Positions 6,045 to 13,380 of a stretch of DNA of 13,477 bases are shown one piece after another. Positions within the stretch are counted from its first letter, which is position 1. The number at the start of each line of letters is the position of its first letter. A program made the position numbers and the translations under genes. The notes under the pieces are model-generated. The model saw only the letters and a list, made by a program, of their open reading frames with translations. It made no database searches and was not told the origin of the DNA. Source of the stretch: CBDUQP01 sp965369385. GTDB taxonomy: Bacteria > Planctomycetota > Phycisphaerae > SM23-33. The DNA lies in contig CBDUQP010000102.1 of NCBI GenBank assembly GCA_965369385.1, forward strand, positions 1-13,477. The letters are read 5' to 3'.

Positions 6045-8609
6045 CTACGCCCAGCGTATCATCGCCATGTCCATCGGGTTGGTCAGGGCGGGGTGACGGG
6101 GCATTGCACGAACTGTATAACCGCACATGCCACTGGAGCTACAGGGCATCTCGACGGCGTAGCGTATCTGGTTGCCGTCAAGCTGATCTATCTGTTCCAT
6201 TTCCACCGCGTCACCATCGTTCAGTTGGCCGTCAGAATCCAGCGGACCGTAGTATAGCTCTATCTTGACGTCATTTGGGTGCAATTCGCCCAGGCTCACA
6301 ACCGATTCCACGCGAAGTTGCTTGCCAACCTGGGCACCGTGGCCGACGGCGTCCATGTTGTCGCTGACGCTCTGGATGTACACATTTCCGAAGTGTCCCT
6401 GAATGTGTTGTCTCCATGCTGCCAGATCCTTGGCTGGTTGGAGTTCGGATTCGTTGAGCCTGCGGAAATTGTCCGCTGCCTTCACGTAGAAACGCTCGGC
6501 GTATTCGCGAACCATTCTGTTGGTACTGTAAACGGGTGCGAGCTCGCGGATCGAGGCCTTCATCATCGCAATCCATTCGCGAGGCAGGTTGTCACTACCG
6601 CGTTTGTAGAATGCGGGAACAATTTCCTTCTCAAGCAGGTCATACAGCGCCTGGCTTTCCACGGTGTTCTGGTACTCCAGATCATCGTAGGATTCGCCCG
6701 AACCTATAGCCCAGCCTACGTTTGGTGTGTAGCCTTCGGCCCACCATCCGTCCAGAATGGAAACATTCAGTGCACCGTTCGCAGCCGCCTTCATTCCGGA
6801 CGTTCCAGACGCTTCCATCGGTCTGAGCGGCGTGTTCAGCCACACGTCAACACCTTGGATAAGGTATCTGGCGACGTTCATGTCATAGTCTTCCAGGAAC
6901 GTCATGGACCTCCGGAACGGTTCCTTCCGCGAGATATGGACAATGTCGCGAATCAGTTCTTTGCCGGGAATATCCCGAGGGTGCGCCTTGCCGGCGAAGA
7001 TTATCTGCACACGGCGGTGGGGGTTGGTAAGTAACGCTTCCAGACGCTCAATGTCAGAAAGAATCAGCGTTGCACGCTTATATGTGGCGAAACGTCTGGC
7101 GAAACCTATTGTGAGCGCTTCGGGATCGAGCACTTCCTGGGCGGCTGCAAGTTCCGACTGGCCAGCGCCGCGATTTTGCAATTGCTTGTGCAGGCGTGTC
7201 CTGGCGAAAGATACGAGGCGTTCGCGTCTGCGTTCGTGGGTTCGCCATAGTTCCGGGTCGGGAATGTCATTGGTTTGCTGCCACGTGCTTGCATCGGAGG
7301 GTTTCTCGTCCCATCCGGGACCCAAGTAGCGATCATACAATGCCGACATTCCCACCGACAGCCACGTGCGAGTGTGAGTACCGTTCGTAATGGACGTGAG
7401 CGGAAGTTCCGCGCTGGGCACGCCCGGCCAGACCGAGGTCCACAGACCTCGCGAAACGTCACCGTGCAGGGCGCTTACACCGTTGCGGAAGTTGCTCATT
7501 CGTAATGCCAGCACAGTAAGACTCATGGGTTCGGAAGGATCGTTCTGTTCCTGTCTGCCAAGGGCCATGAACTGCTCACGCGACAGACCCAGTCTTGGCC
7601 AGTAGTTCGAGAAATATTTATCGATAAGCTCCGGGTCGAAAGCGTCATTACCTGCCGGTACGGGCGTGTGGGTGGTGAATACGCTGGAAGCGGCGACGGC
7701 CTCCATGGCGACGTCAAACGACACGGAGTGGTCCTCCATGATCATGCGGATACGCTCAAGGCCGAGAAATGCCGAGTGTCCCTCGTTCATGTGGAACGCT
7801 TTCGGGTGGATACCGAGCGCACGGAGCATTCTTACCCCGCCGATGCCCAGCACGACTTCCTGCCTGATTCGCATTTCCTGATCGCCACCGTAGAGCTGGC
7901 CTGTAATGTGCCTGTCTTCGGGCGAATTGTCGCGGACGTTAGTGTCCAGCATGTAAAGTGATATTCTGCCGATCTGAGCCTTCCATACATACGCTTTGAC
8001 GGTATTGTCCGCAACTTCGATATCTATCGTAAGGGGTGTGCGATCCTCGTTGCGGACCTGCTCGACTGGCATGTTGTAGAAATCGTTGCGGGGGAACAGC
8101 TCCAGTTGCCATCCATCAGCGTTCAGGCGCTGACGGAAGTATCCCTGCTGATAGAGCAGGCCTACCGCGACCAGAGGAATATCCAGGTCGGAGGCACTCT
8201 TGAGGTGGTCGCCCGCCAGGACACCAAGACCGCCGGAATATATTGGCAGACACTCGGTTATGCCGAACTCGGCAGAGAAGTACGCGACTTCTCCGCTCCG
8301 CTCGCCGCCATATGTTTTGGGCCACCAGCCGGGTTCGCTCATGTAGGTTTGAAGCATCTGATGCACACGCTTCATGTGTGCAAGGAAGCTGGCGTCCGAT
8401 GCCAGTTCCTCCAGGCGTTCCTGTTTCATGCGGCCTAGCATGGCAACGGGATTATGCCCGGAAATCTCCCAATCCTTGGGATCAAGTCGCCTGAGCAACG
8501 CAAGTGTATCCGCATGCCAGGACCACGAGACATTACTCGTAATCTCAAGCAGCGGAAGCAGTTCTTCGGGCAACGAGGGCTCAATCGTGAACGTTCGTAA
8601 TGGTCGCAT
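6045..8609 (-). CDS. glgP: Alpha-glucan (glycogen) phosphorylase, GT35 family, short-N-terminus type
   Basis: This PLP-dependent enzyme releases glucose-1-phosphate from the non-reducing ends of glycogen or maltodextrin. The 854 residues fit the GlgP branch (TIGR02094-like), which has an N-terminal DUF3417-type segment (about 1-110: ITSNVSWSWH) instead of the regulatory arm of muscle or E. coli MalP enzymes. Visible blocks are VAYFSAEFGI with SGGLGVLAGDHLKSASDL (about 108-141), HMNEGHSAF (273-281), TTHTPVPAGNDAF (312-324), ARRFATYKRATL (504-515), and the PLP site EASGTSGMKAAANG with K607 as the expected Schiff-base lysine. A C-terminal extension of about 120 residues follows the catalytic fold and is less conserved. 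The ATG at 8609 has only a weak AGG before it. It points the same way as thrS but is 363 bp away and functionally unrelated, so it is probably a separate transcript in glycogen storage and recovery. Confidence 0.95.
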   Translation of the reverse strand: MRPLRTFTIEPSLPEELLPLLEITSNVSWSWHADTLALLRRLDPKDWEISGHNPVAMLGRMKQERLEELASDASFLAHMKRVHQMLQTYMSEPGWWPKTYGGERSGEVAYFSAEFGITECLPIYSGGLGVLAGDHLKSASDLDIPLVAVGLLYQQGYFRQRLNADGWQLELFPRNDFYNMPVEQVRNEDRTPLTIDIEVADNTVKAYVWKAQIGRISLYMLDTNVRDNSPEDRHITGQLYGGDQEMRIRQEVVLGIGGVRMLRALGIHPKAFHMNEGHSAFLGLERIRMIMEDHSVSFDVAMEAVAASSVFTTHTPVPAGNDAFDPELIDKYFSNYWPRLGLSREQFMALGRQEQNDPSEPMSLTVLALRMSNFRNGVSALHGDVSRGLWTSVWPGVPSAELPLTSITNGTHTRTWLSVGMSALYDRYLGPGWDEKPSDASTWQQTNDIPDPELWRTHERRRERLVSFARTRLHKQLQNRGAGQSELAAAQEVLDPEALTIGFARRFATYKRATLILSDIERLEALLTNPHRRVQIIFAGKAHPRDIPGKELIRDIVHISRKEPFRRSMTFLEDYDMNVARYLIQGVDVWLNTPLRPMEASGTSGMKAAANGALNVSILDGWWAEGYTPNVGWAIGSGESYDDLEYQNTVESQALYDLLEKEIVPAFYKRGSDNLPREWIAMMKASIRELAPVYSTNRMVREYAERFYVKAADNFRRLNESELQPAKDLAAWRQHIQGHFGNVYIQSVSDNMDAVGHGAQVGKQLRVESVVSLGELHPNDVKIELYYGPLDSDGQLNDGDAVEMEQIDQLDGNQIRYAVEMPCSSSGMCGYTVRAMPRHPALTNPMDMAMIRWA

Positions 8610-8919
8610 GTGTTACCTATCCGTAATTTGCTGAAAACAACCGGTACGGTTTGTTTGGGGTGGATTGTCCCAAGCTCAAACGCAACCGCTCACCTTGTAA
8701 CAGTTAACCTAATCGGCATTTAGAGCCCTGCGGTTGCAGATAATTAACGCAGGTTGGCCTGCTATCGCCGCGGTTTGTCCTGGCGATGGTGGTAAGTGTC
8801 TTTGTAATGGGATGTTATCGAAATAGATTACGCACTGGGAGTATTGATCCAGCAAGCGTACAATTAATAAGAAGGTACCGGAATGTGGCCGATAGTGATT
8901 ATAGCAATGCATCGGTATC

Positions 8920-8934
8920 CGGCACAGGCTTGGC
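8920..8934 (+). promoter_or_regulatory. Sigma-54-like -24/-12 element
   Basis: CGGCACAGGCTTGGC matches the consensus TGGCAC-N5-TTGC at 8 of 10 fixed positions, with GG and GC exactly 12 bases apart. Transcription would start near 8945, giving a 300-base leader for the TPR gene. That start would fall inside the ribosome binding site of the small ORF at 8953, so the two calls do not fit together well. The downstream sigma-54 activator gene makes it worth listing. A chance match is quite possible. Confidence 0.25.
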
Positions 8935-8952
8935 GAGCATTGGAGGTTATAC

Positions 8953-9222
8953 GTGATTCGTAATGATTTTATGACACGTGGTAGCCTGAGTTTTGTTTCA
9001 CTGGCTGGTTGTTTAAGGATTGGTCGAAGAATGCACAGACGCGCAAGGACAACCATGAGAGCGAACGGACGTGCCGCTCGCAACAAACCCCGGAGAAGGG
9101 GTGTTTCGTTGCGACTTAAATGGCGGCAGGCGACCGAATGTTCGAACCTGAACACCATGAGTGGTGTACAAAGTAATGGGAGCAGTGATACTGGTTGCTC
9201 GTATTTTCGTGGCGCGGTTTAG
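8953..9222 (+). CDS. Possible small basic protein, unrecognised
   Basis: A GTG at 8953 is preceded by GGAGGT with five bases between, an ideal ribosome binding site, and opens an 89-codon frame that ends 23 bases before the TPR gene. The middle is strongly basic (IGRRMHRRARTTMRANGR and NKPRRRG), and the C-terminal third is rich in Ser, Gly and Asn. I recognise no family, no signal peptide and no membrane segment. Against it: third codon positions show no clear bias, and a strong hairpin at 9078-9114 runs through the frame, which fits a structured RNA better. It could be a real nucleic-acid-binding small protein, a leader peptide, or a chance frame. I cannot decide between these from sequence alone. 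Confidence 0.3.
   Translation: MIRNDFMTRGSLSFVSLAGCLRIGRRMHRRARTTMRANGRAARNKPRRRGVSLRLKWRQATECSNLNTMSGVQSNGSSDTGCSYFRGAV
9078..9114 (+). other. Strong stem-loop in the leader of the TPR gene
   Basis: Arms TCGCAAC/GTTGCGA (9078-9084 with 9108-9114), AAAC/GTTT (9085-9088 with 9103-9106) and CCC/GGG (9089-9091 with 9099-9101) stack to 14 bp, with single-base bulges at 9102 and 9107 and a 7-base loop. All pairs are Watson-Crick, so the fold is possible on both strands. No U-tract follows on either side. A competing 5-bp stem, 9059-9063 with 9075-9079, overlaps the base of the hairpin, as in switching leaders. It does not match a riboswitch class I know. Confidence 0.5.
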
Positions 9223-9245
9223 TGCAGGAATGTGGGAGCGGCAAA

Positions 9246-10769
9246 ATGAATAGGCTAGTGATGGTGTTGGTTGTTGTTTGTCTGTGTGCTCAGGCAGCTA
9301 CGGGGCAGGTCAGGAGGGTCAATGCTCCGGGAAGGGCACTTGACGCCAATCTGCGATATGGCAGTGGTGGGCGGAATACGGGAGGCTCTTCGAATTTGCC
9401 GGATTGGAGTAACTCCAGATTGGTAGCCAACAAGCAATTGAGCGGTCTTGGTTCTTTTCGAGGTAATTCCGTGACCGCGCCTAATCGCCTGAGATTGAAC
9501 CTGCCCTCTTCGAGGCTGGAGAGATTTAATCGCCAGTCAGTAAGTGTTAGAGATGTGATTGGCGGACAGGTTTACAAGCCAAATCCGTACTTGAACAGGT
9601 CATCCACCACGTTTAATGCAACCGAACTTACCACTGGAATAACAAGGCTTCGCACGCCTGTCCGCGTAGTAGCGGGCTCGTCGAGCCGCTTCGCGGCCGA
9701 TGTTGACGATTTTAAATTGAAAAATGTTAGCGCCAGACCTGGTCGCCAGGGGACATCGTCGTTAAGAATTCCATCGGCTGCCACTCCCGGCTTGAAGGCT
9801 CCAGCTATGCCAGGACTGGCTAAGTTTGCAGGTGCCCCTGAGTTTCCTGACCATTACGTCAGCTTGGGCGATCTCCCCGTGGTTCCAGGGATTGTCAGGC
9901 CGCACAAGCTTATGGAAGAGCTTCGCGAACTGGACGAGGATACATCGCCACGAGTAGACTGGAGGGTGGATTCTGCCAGGACAGACGCTACAAAACCCAA
10001 GGGAGACGTCGCCGAAGATCAACTTTCCCCAGGTATGATCAAGCTTTCGAAGGAATCTGAATTTCAGCAACCGTTCAGTTCACGTGGGCAGGTGCTTGGA
10101 GAACTCCAGCGAGCGATTGACTTCCGTAGGAAAACCACCAACAGGAAGTCCGGCGGGGTTGTTTCGCTACCCGGTTCCAAACCGGCGCCCGGAAGGTCAG
10201 GAGCCGTGAGAACTTCCAGAGGCGGTGACATAACACTTCAGAGCTTTGCAGGCCGCGGACAGGATACTTATTCACGCCGTATGCGACGGGCTGAGACCAT
10301 GCTGAAAAAGGGGCATTACTACAAGTCGGCAGAGCAGTATACCTTTGCCTTTGCCGATAACCCCAACGATCCGCTGGCGCGTATGGGCCTGGCACACGCG
10401 ATGTTCGCAGCGGGTGAGTCGTCCACTGCCGCCGATCACCTCTACTCCGCAATCAGGCAACTGCCTGGGCTGGCACGTGTGCGTTCAGGCGTACTCAGCA
10501 AGGTGCGAAAGAATGTGATGGCCGAAGAAATGGTCACGCTCGAAAAGCGCCTCGCGGCTCCCGGCGCGAAGTCGGATCCGCGTCTTGTCATGCTTGCTGC
10601 CTACGTATACCAGAATACCGGGAATACACAAAAAGCGTATCAAAGCGCCATACAGTTGAAGGCCCTGGCCGGCAAGGACGATACATATAAAGCGTTCGCC
10701 GAGTTGATTCTGCGGGGCAGCACCCAATCTGCCCCCATCGAATCGCCCGGCGATGGGGCCGCGGAGTAG
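9246..10769 (+). CDS. Secreted protein with C-terminal TPR-like repeats
   Basis: I recognise the type but not a named family. Of 507 residues, the first 20 or so are a clear Sec signal peptide (MNR, a hydrophobic run of Leu, Val and Met, then AQA at 15-17 as the likely cleavage site), so the protein should leave the cytoplasm. A short motif, GRALDANLRYGSGGRN, follows the signal at about 29-44. Residues about 45-335 are rich in Ser, Arg, Gly and Pro and probably largely disordered. Residues about 341-410 contain helix-turn-helix TPR units (AETMLKKGHYYKSAEQY; ARMGLAHAMFAAGESSTAADHLYSA), and another helical pair lies at about 444-490. TPRs bind proteins, so a scaffold or cell-envelope role is a guess. 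The ATG at 9246 has GGGAG seven bases before it; a start at 9195 would bury the signal peptide. The sigma-54 regulator gene follows 66 bp later. Confidence 0.85.
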   Translation: MNRLVMVLVVVCLCAQAATGQVRRVNAPGRALDANLRYGSGGRNTGGSSNLPDWSNSRLVANKQLSGLGSFRGNSVTAPNRLRLNLPSSRLERFNRQSVSVRDVIGGQVYKPNPYLNRSSTTFNATELTTGITRLRTPVRVVAGSSSRFAADVDDFKLKNVSARPGRQGTSSLRIPSAATPGLKAPAMPGLAKFAGAPEFPDHYVSLGDLPVVPGIVRPHKLMEELRELDEDTSPRVDWRVDSARTDATKPKGDVAEDQLSPGMIKLSKESEFQQPFSSRGQVLGELQRAIDFRRKTTNRKSGGVVSLPGSKPAPGRSGAVRTSRGGDITLQSFAGRGQDTYSRRMRRAETMLKKGHYYKSAEQYTFAFADNPNDPLARMGLAHAMFAAGESSTAADHLYSAIRQLPGLARVRSGVLSKVRKNVMAEEMVTLEKRLAAPGAKSDPRLVMLAAYVYQNTGNTQKAYQSAIQLKALAGKDDTYKAFAELILRGSTQSAPIESPGDGAAE

Positions 10770-10835
10770 CCGGCTGGAATGCTCATCGCGGCTCGAACGA
10801 ATGAACTTCGATACCCGGTATGGTGAGTGTTCCTA

Positions 10836-12281
10836 ATGGATGACCGCTGCTGTGAGACACCGAGAGTTCTGGTGCTGGAAAGTGATTTGTGTGTCGCTGG
10901 GCATTTTGACGCCACACTTCGCCAGTATGGATGTGACGTAACGCTTGTGTCCGGAGCCAATGAGGCACTGGCATCACTGGAAGCATCCTGCTATCACCTG
11001 GTGATAGCAGACGAGAATCCAGGTGATCGTACGGGCTTGGAATTGCTCCAGAATATTCGTGCATACCATGGTAAACTCGCCGTAGCAATTACCTGCCAGT
11101 TCCCGCAGATTTCCCATGCAGTGGAACTGATGCGGCACGGCGCGTTGGACTACATCGTAAAACCCATCTCCGTTGAAACGCTGCGAACTCTTGTCGCCCG
11201 GGCAATGCGGCAGAGGCAACTCCGCAACCAACGACCCACCCATACGCCGGCCGACGGGGCCTTCGGGTTTGACAATGTTGTCGCGTCAGACCCGTGTATG
11301 ATGCGCGTGTTGGAAGTGGCTTCCGACGTAGCCGACAGCTCCACCACGGTCCTGCTGACGGGACCGTCGGGGACAGGCAAGAGCATGCTCGCCCGGAGCA
11401 TCCACGCACACTCTCAACGCAGCGAAGAACCGTTCGTCGAAGTCTCATGCGCGTCATTACCGGACTCGCTGCTGGAGAGCGAGCTGTTTGGTCACATGCG
11501 AGGCGCGTTCACCGGGGCCGTCAGCGACAAGATCGGCAAGTTCGCAGCCGCTGATGGGGGAACGCTATTCCTCGACGAGATCGCAACCGCATCCGTCGGT
11601 CTGCAGTCAAGATTGCTGCGAGTGCTGCAGGAGCGGCAGTTTGAGCCGGTTGGCAGCAACGTTACCTGCAGTGTGGATGTTCGCGTGATCCTAGCCACCA
11701 ACCGTGACCTGCAGGAAGAAGTTAACGCCGGAAGGTTCCGCGAGGACTTGTTCTACAGGGTGAACGTTGTGCAGATCGAATTGCCGTCGTTGTGTGCTCG
11801 CAGGTCTGATGTGCCCATGCTGGCGGAGCATTTTCTGGCTGAGTACTTGCAGGATTCGCCCAAGCTTATCCAGGGCTTCAGCGCAGAGGCGATGGATATG
11901 CTCCAACGATACGATTGGCCGGGGAATATTCGCGAGCTGGAGAACTGTGTGCATCGTGCGGTAGTGCTGTGCAATGAAATGCACATTACGCCCGAGTATC
12001 TTGCCCAGCCGGTAAGATCGGGGCGGCCGGGCGTGCTGCACGTTGCTGCGCCCTATGCGGAGGAGGTGGGCACGCTGAAGTCGACTCTGCAAGACGCCGA
12101 ATGCCGGGCGATACTCGCAGCGCTTGAAGCCAACGGCTGGGCCCGCCAGGCGTCGGCCGACCAACTGGGCATAAACCGCATCACTCTGTACAAGAAGATG
12201 AAGAAGCACGGCCTCGAACACGACGACACCCTAGCCGGCATCACGGCAGACACCACGGCGGGCTATAAACAACATCAATGA
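10836..12281 (+). CDS. Sigma-54-dependent response regulator (NtrC family)
   Basis: These 481 residues form a receiver, an AAA+ sigma-54 activator and a Fis-type HTH. In the receiver (about 8-122) the phosphoacceptor D59, a Thr in VAITC and K109 (IVKP) are present, but the acidic pocket that usually reads D-D is E15-S16. The AAA+ domain has Walker A GPSGTGKS (176-183), the sigma-54 contact loop GAFTGA intact (223-228), Walker B TLFLDE (D247, E248), a FREDLFYR block and WPGNIRELEN. The HTH (about 419-461) ends LGINRITLYKKMKKHGL, typical of DNA-binding Fis domains. It should bind upstream enhancer sites and activate sigma-54 promoters. I prefer the ATG at 10836, with GGTGAG eight bases before it, over GTG at 10827. 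No histidine kinase gene is adjacent. The gene is 66 bp after the TPR gene, probably cotranscribed with it. Confidence 0.95.
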   Translation: MDDRCCETPRVLVLESDLCVAGHFDATLRQYGCDVTLVSGANEALASLEASCYHLVIADENPGDRTGLELLQNIRAYHGKLAVAITCQFPQISHAVELMRHGALDYIVKPISVETLRTLVARAMRQRQLRNQRPTHTPADGAFGFDNVVASDPCMMRVLEVASDVADSSTTVLLTGPSGTGKSMLARSIHAHSQRSEEPFVEVSCASLPDSLLESELFGHMRGAFTGAVSDKIGKFAAADGGTLFLDEIATASVGLQSRLLRVLQERQFEPVGSNVTCSVDVRVILATNRDLQEEVNAGRFREDLFYRVNVVQIELPSLCARRSDVPMLAEHFLAEYLQDSPKLIQGFSAEAMDMLQRYDWPGNIRELENCVHRAVVLCNEMHITPEYLAQPVRSGRPGVLHVAAPYAEEVGTLKSTLQDAECRAILAALEANGWARQASADQLGINRITLYKKMKKHGLEHDDTLAGITADTTAGYKQHQ

Positions 12282-12442
12282 GTCTGGACTGATGCGTCGC
12301 ACGACTAATTCCCCGGCATTTCCAATTGTCACTATTCTGGCTTCGCCGCAATTGGTAGACTCCTTCCAATAGCAAACTGGCGATTCTGTCCTTTCATGTC
12401 GCGGATTCTTGCAGATATCAAGCTGGCGAAGTGGGAACACAA

Positions 12443-13150
12443 ATGAGCAAAGCATATTCAACAGGCGGGCTGAGTCACCAGAGGGTGCAGCGTCTTGCCA
12501 GATATGTGCTGGGCGAGATAGCCGCCTCAATCACACCCGGCAGCACCGAGAGGCAACTCGCAGAGCACTGCGAACGGATGCTTCGCGATGGCGGTGCGGA
12601 TTCTTTCTGGTATCACGGCGTTGGGGCTCTCGTACTGGTGGGGGAACGTACACTGCTATCGGTATCGGGCCTGCAATATCAGCCGACTGATACGGTAGTG
12701 CGTGAGAATGATTTGGTGACGATTGACCTCAGCCCCGAGATTGATGGCTGCTGGGGAGATTGCGCACGCTCGTTTGTGGTTCGAGCCGAAGGTTCGCACG
12801 AATCGGCCGCAAATGTGGAACTCGACGAAGGCCTGGCCGCAGAACACCATTTGCACAGTATGCTCATCGACATTGCGTCTCGAGATATGAGTTTCGAGCA
12901 GTTATGGCAAGCGATGAACGATGAGATTCAGGCCATGGGCTACGAGAATTTGGACTTTCTCGGCAATCTCGGCCACACGATTGAGAAGAGGCCAGATCAG
13001 CGACGCTATATCGAGCGGGGCTGTGACGTGCTGATAGGCGATGCAGGACTATTGACCTTCGAACCGCACATCCGCGCCAAGACTGGCTGGTGGGGATTCA
13101 AACACGAGGAGATATACCACTTCGAAGGCCACAGTCTGAGTCTGCTGTAG
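12443..13150 (+). CDS. M24 family metallopeptidase (aminopeptidase P / Xaa-Pro peptidase-like)
   Basis: M24 enzymes use a two-metal centre in a pita-bread fold to remove N-terminal residues or cleave Xaa-Pro bonds. Of 235 residues, the five metal ligands appear in order: D95 (TIDLSPEID), D106 (WGDCARS), H178 (NLGHTIE), E207 (TFEPHI) and E222 (KHEEIY). An active enzyme is therefore plausible. It is a single-domain version without the creatinase-type N-terminal domain, so it is about the size of methionine aminopeptidase. The usual GHGIG and TIEPG motifs are altered to LGHTIE and TFEPH, which argues against a housekeeping Met aminopeptidase. The ATG at 12443 follows GTGGGA by seven bases; GTG at 12431 is a weaker choice. 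It lies 161 bp after the regulator gene, is not clearly in its operon, and its substrate is unknown. Confidence 0.85.
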   Translation: MSKAYSTGGLSHQRVQRLARYVLGEIAASITPGSTERQLAEHCERMLRDGGADSFWYHGVGALVLVGERTLLSVSGLQYQPTDTVVRENDLVTIDLSPEIDGCWGDCARSFVVRAEGSHESAANVELDEGLAAEHHLHSMLIDIASRDMSFEQLWQAMNDEIQAMGYENLDFLGNLGHTIEKRPDQRRYIERGCDVLIGDAGLLTFEPHIRAKTGWWGFKHEEIYHFEGHSLSLL

Positions 13151-13323
13151 AGGTGCAGAGGCGATCCGAGCAGCAACGGGAATTCACATCATTGGGAACA
13201 TCCATGAGGATACAGTTGTCAAGAAGCTGACGGGAGCGTTCTCTTTGCGTTTCGAGACTTCGGTTCGCCTGAGCAGGTTGATTAGACTCCCCACGCTTTC
13301 TGGCTATTCTGTTCAGTTACGGC

Positions 13324-13352
13324 TTGTTCTGGTCGATTGTGTGGTATATACT
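13324..13352 (+). promoter_or_regulatory. Candidate sigma-70 promoter of the antitoxin gene
   Basis: TTGTTC at 13324-13329 and TATACT at 13347-13352 are separated by exactly 17 bp. The -10 box matches the consensus at 5 of 6 positions and the -35 box at only 3 of 6. Transcription would start near 13359, about 20 bases before the ATG at 13381. Confidence 0.5.
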
Positions 13353-13362
13353 ATGTGTATAC
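13344..13362 (+). promoter_or_regulatory. Dyad overlapping the antitoxin promoter, likely autoregulatory operator
   Basis: GTATATAC and GTGTATAC are inverted arms around TAT, with one mismatched pair per arm. The 19-bp dyad covers the -10 box and start region. MazE/AbrB-type antitoxins repress their own operons by binding palindromes there, so this is the natural operator candidate. Confidence 0.5.
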
Positions 13363-13380
13363 GAGGAGATGGGAGCCATT

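Larger units (their letters stand above)
8610..9245. other. Divergent intergenic region between glgP and the secreted TPR gene
   Basis: This 636-bp region separates genes pointing away from each other and must hold both promoters, but no strong sigma-70 pair is clear on either strand. An imperfect dyad, AACCG-GTA-CGGTT, lies at 8639-8651, 30-42 bases before glgP. Inverted ATCGCC/GGCGAT arms lie at 8764-8769 and 8782-8787. A sigma-54-like element, a small ORF and a strong hairpin are listed separately. The frame open at 8709-9158 (-) has no family resemblance and I treat it as noise. Confidence 0.5.
13151..13380 (+). other. Intergenic region before the antitoxin gene
   Basis: This 230-bp gap follows the peptidase gene. 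Apart from the promoter and dyad listed next, and GGGAG five bases before the ATG at 13381, I see no gene, hairpin with U-tract or repeat in it. Confidence 0.5.

Noticed and set aside
5758..6126. 122-residue open frame on the minus strand between glgP and thrS
   Set aside because: It overlaps the end of glgP by about 80 bases in another frame and has no similarity to known proteins.
8709..9158. 149-residue open frame on the minus strand
   Set aside because: No ribosome binding site, no recognisable domain and irregular composition. It covers the hairpin and the divergent region and looks like chance.
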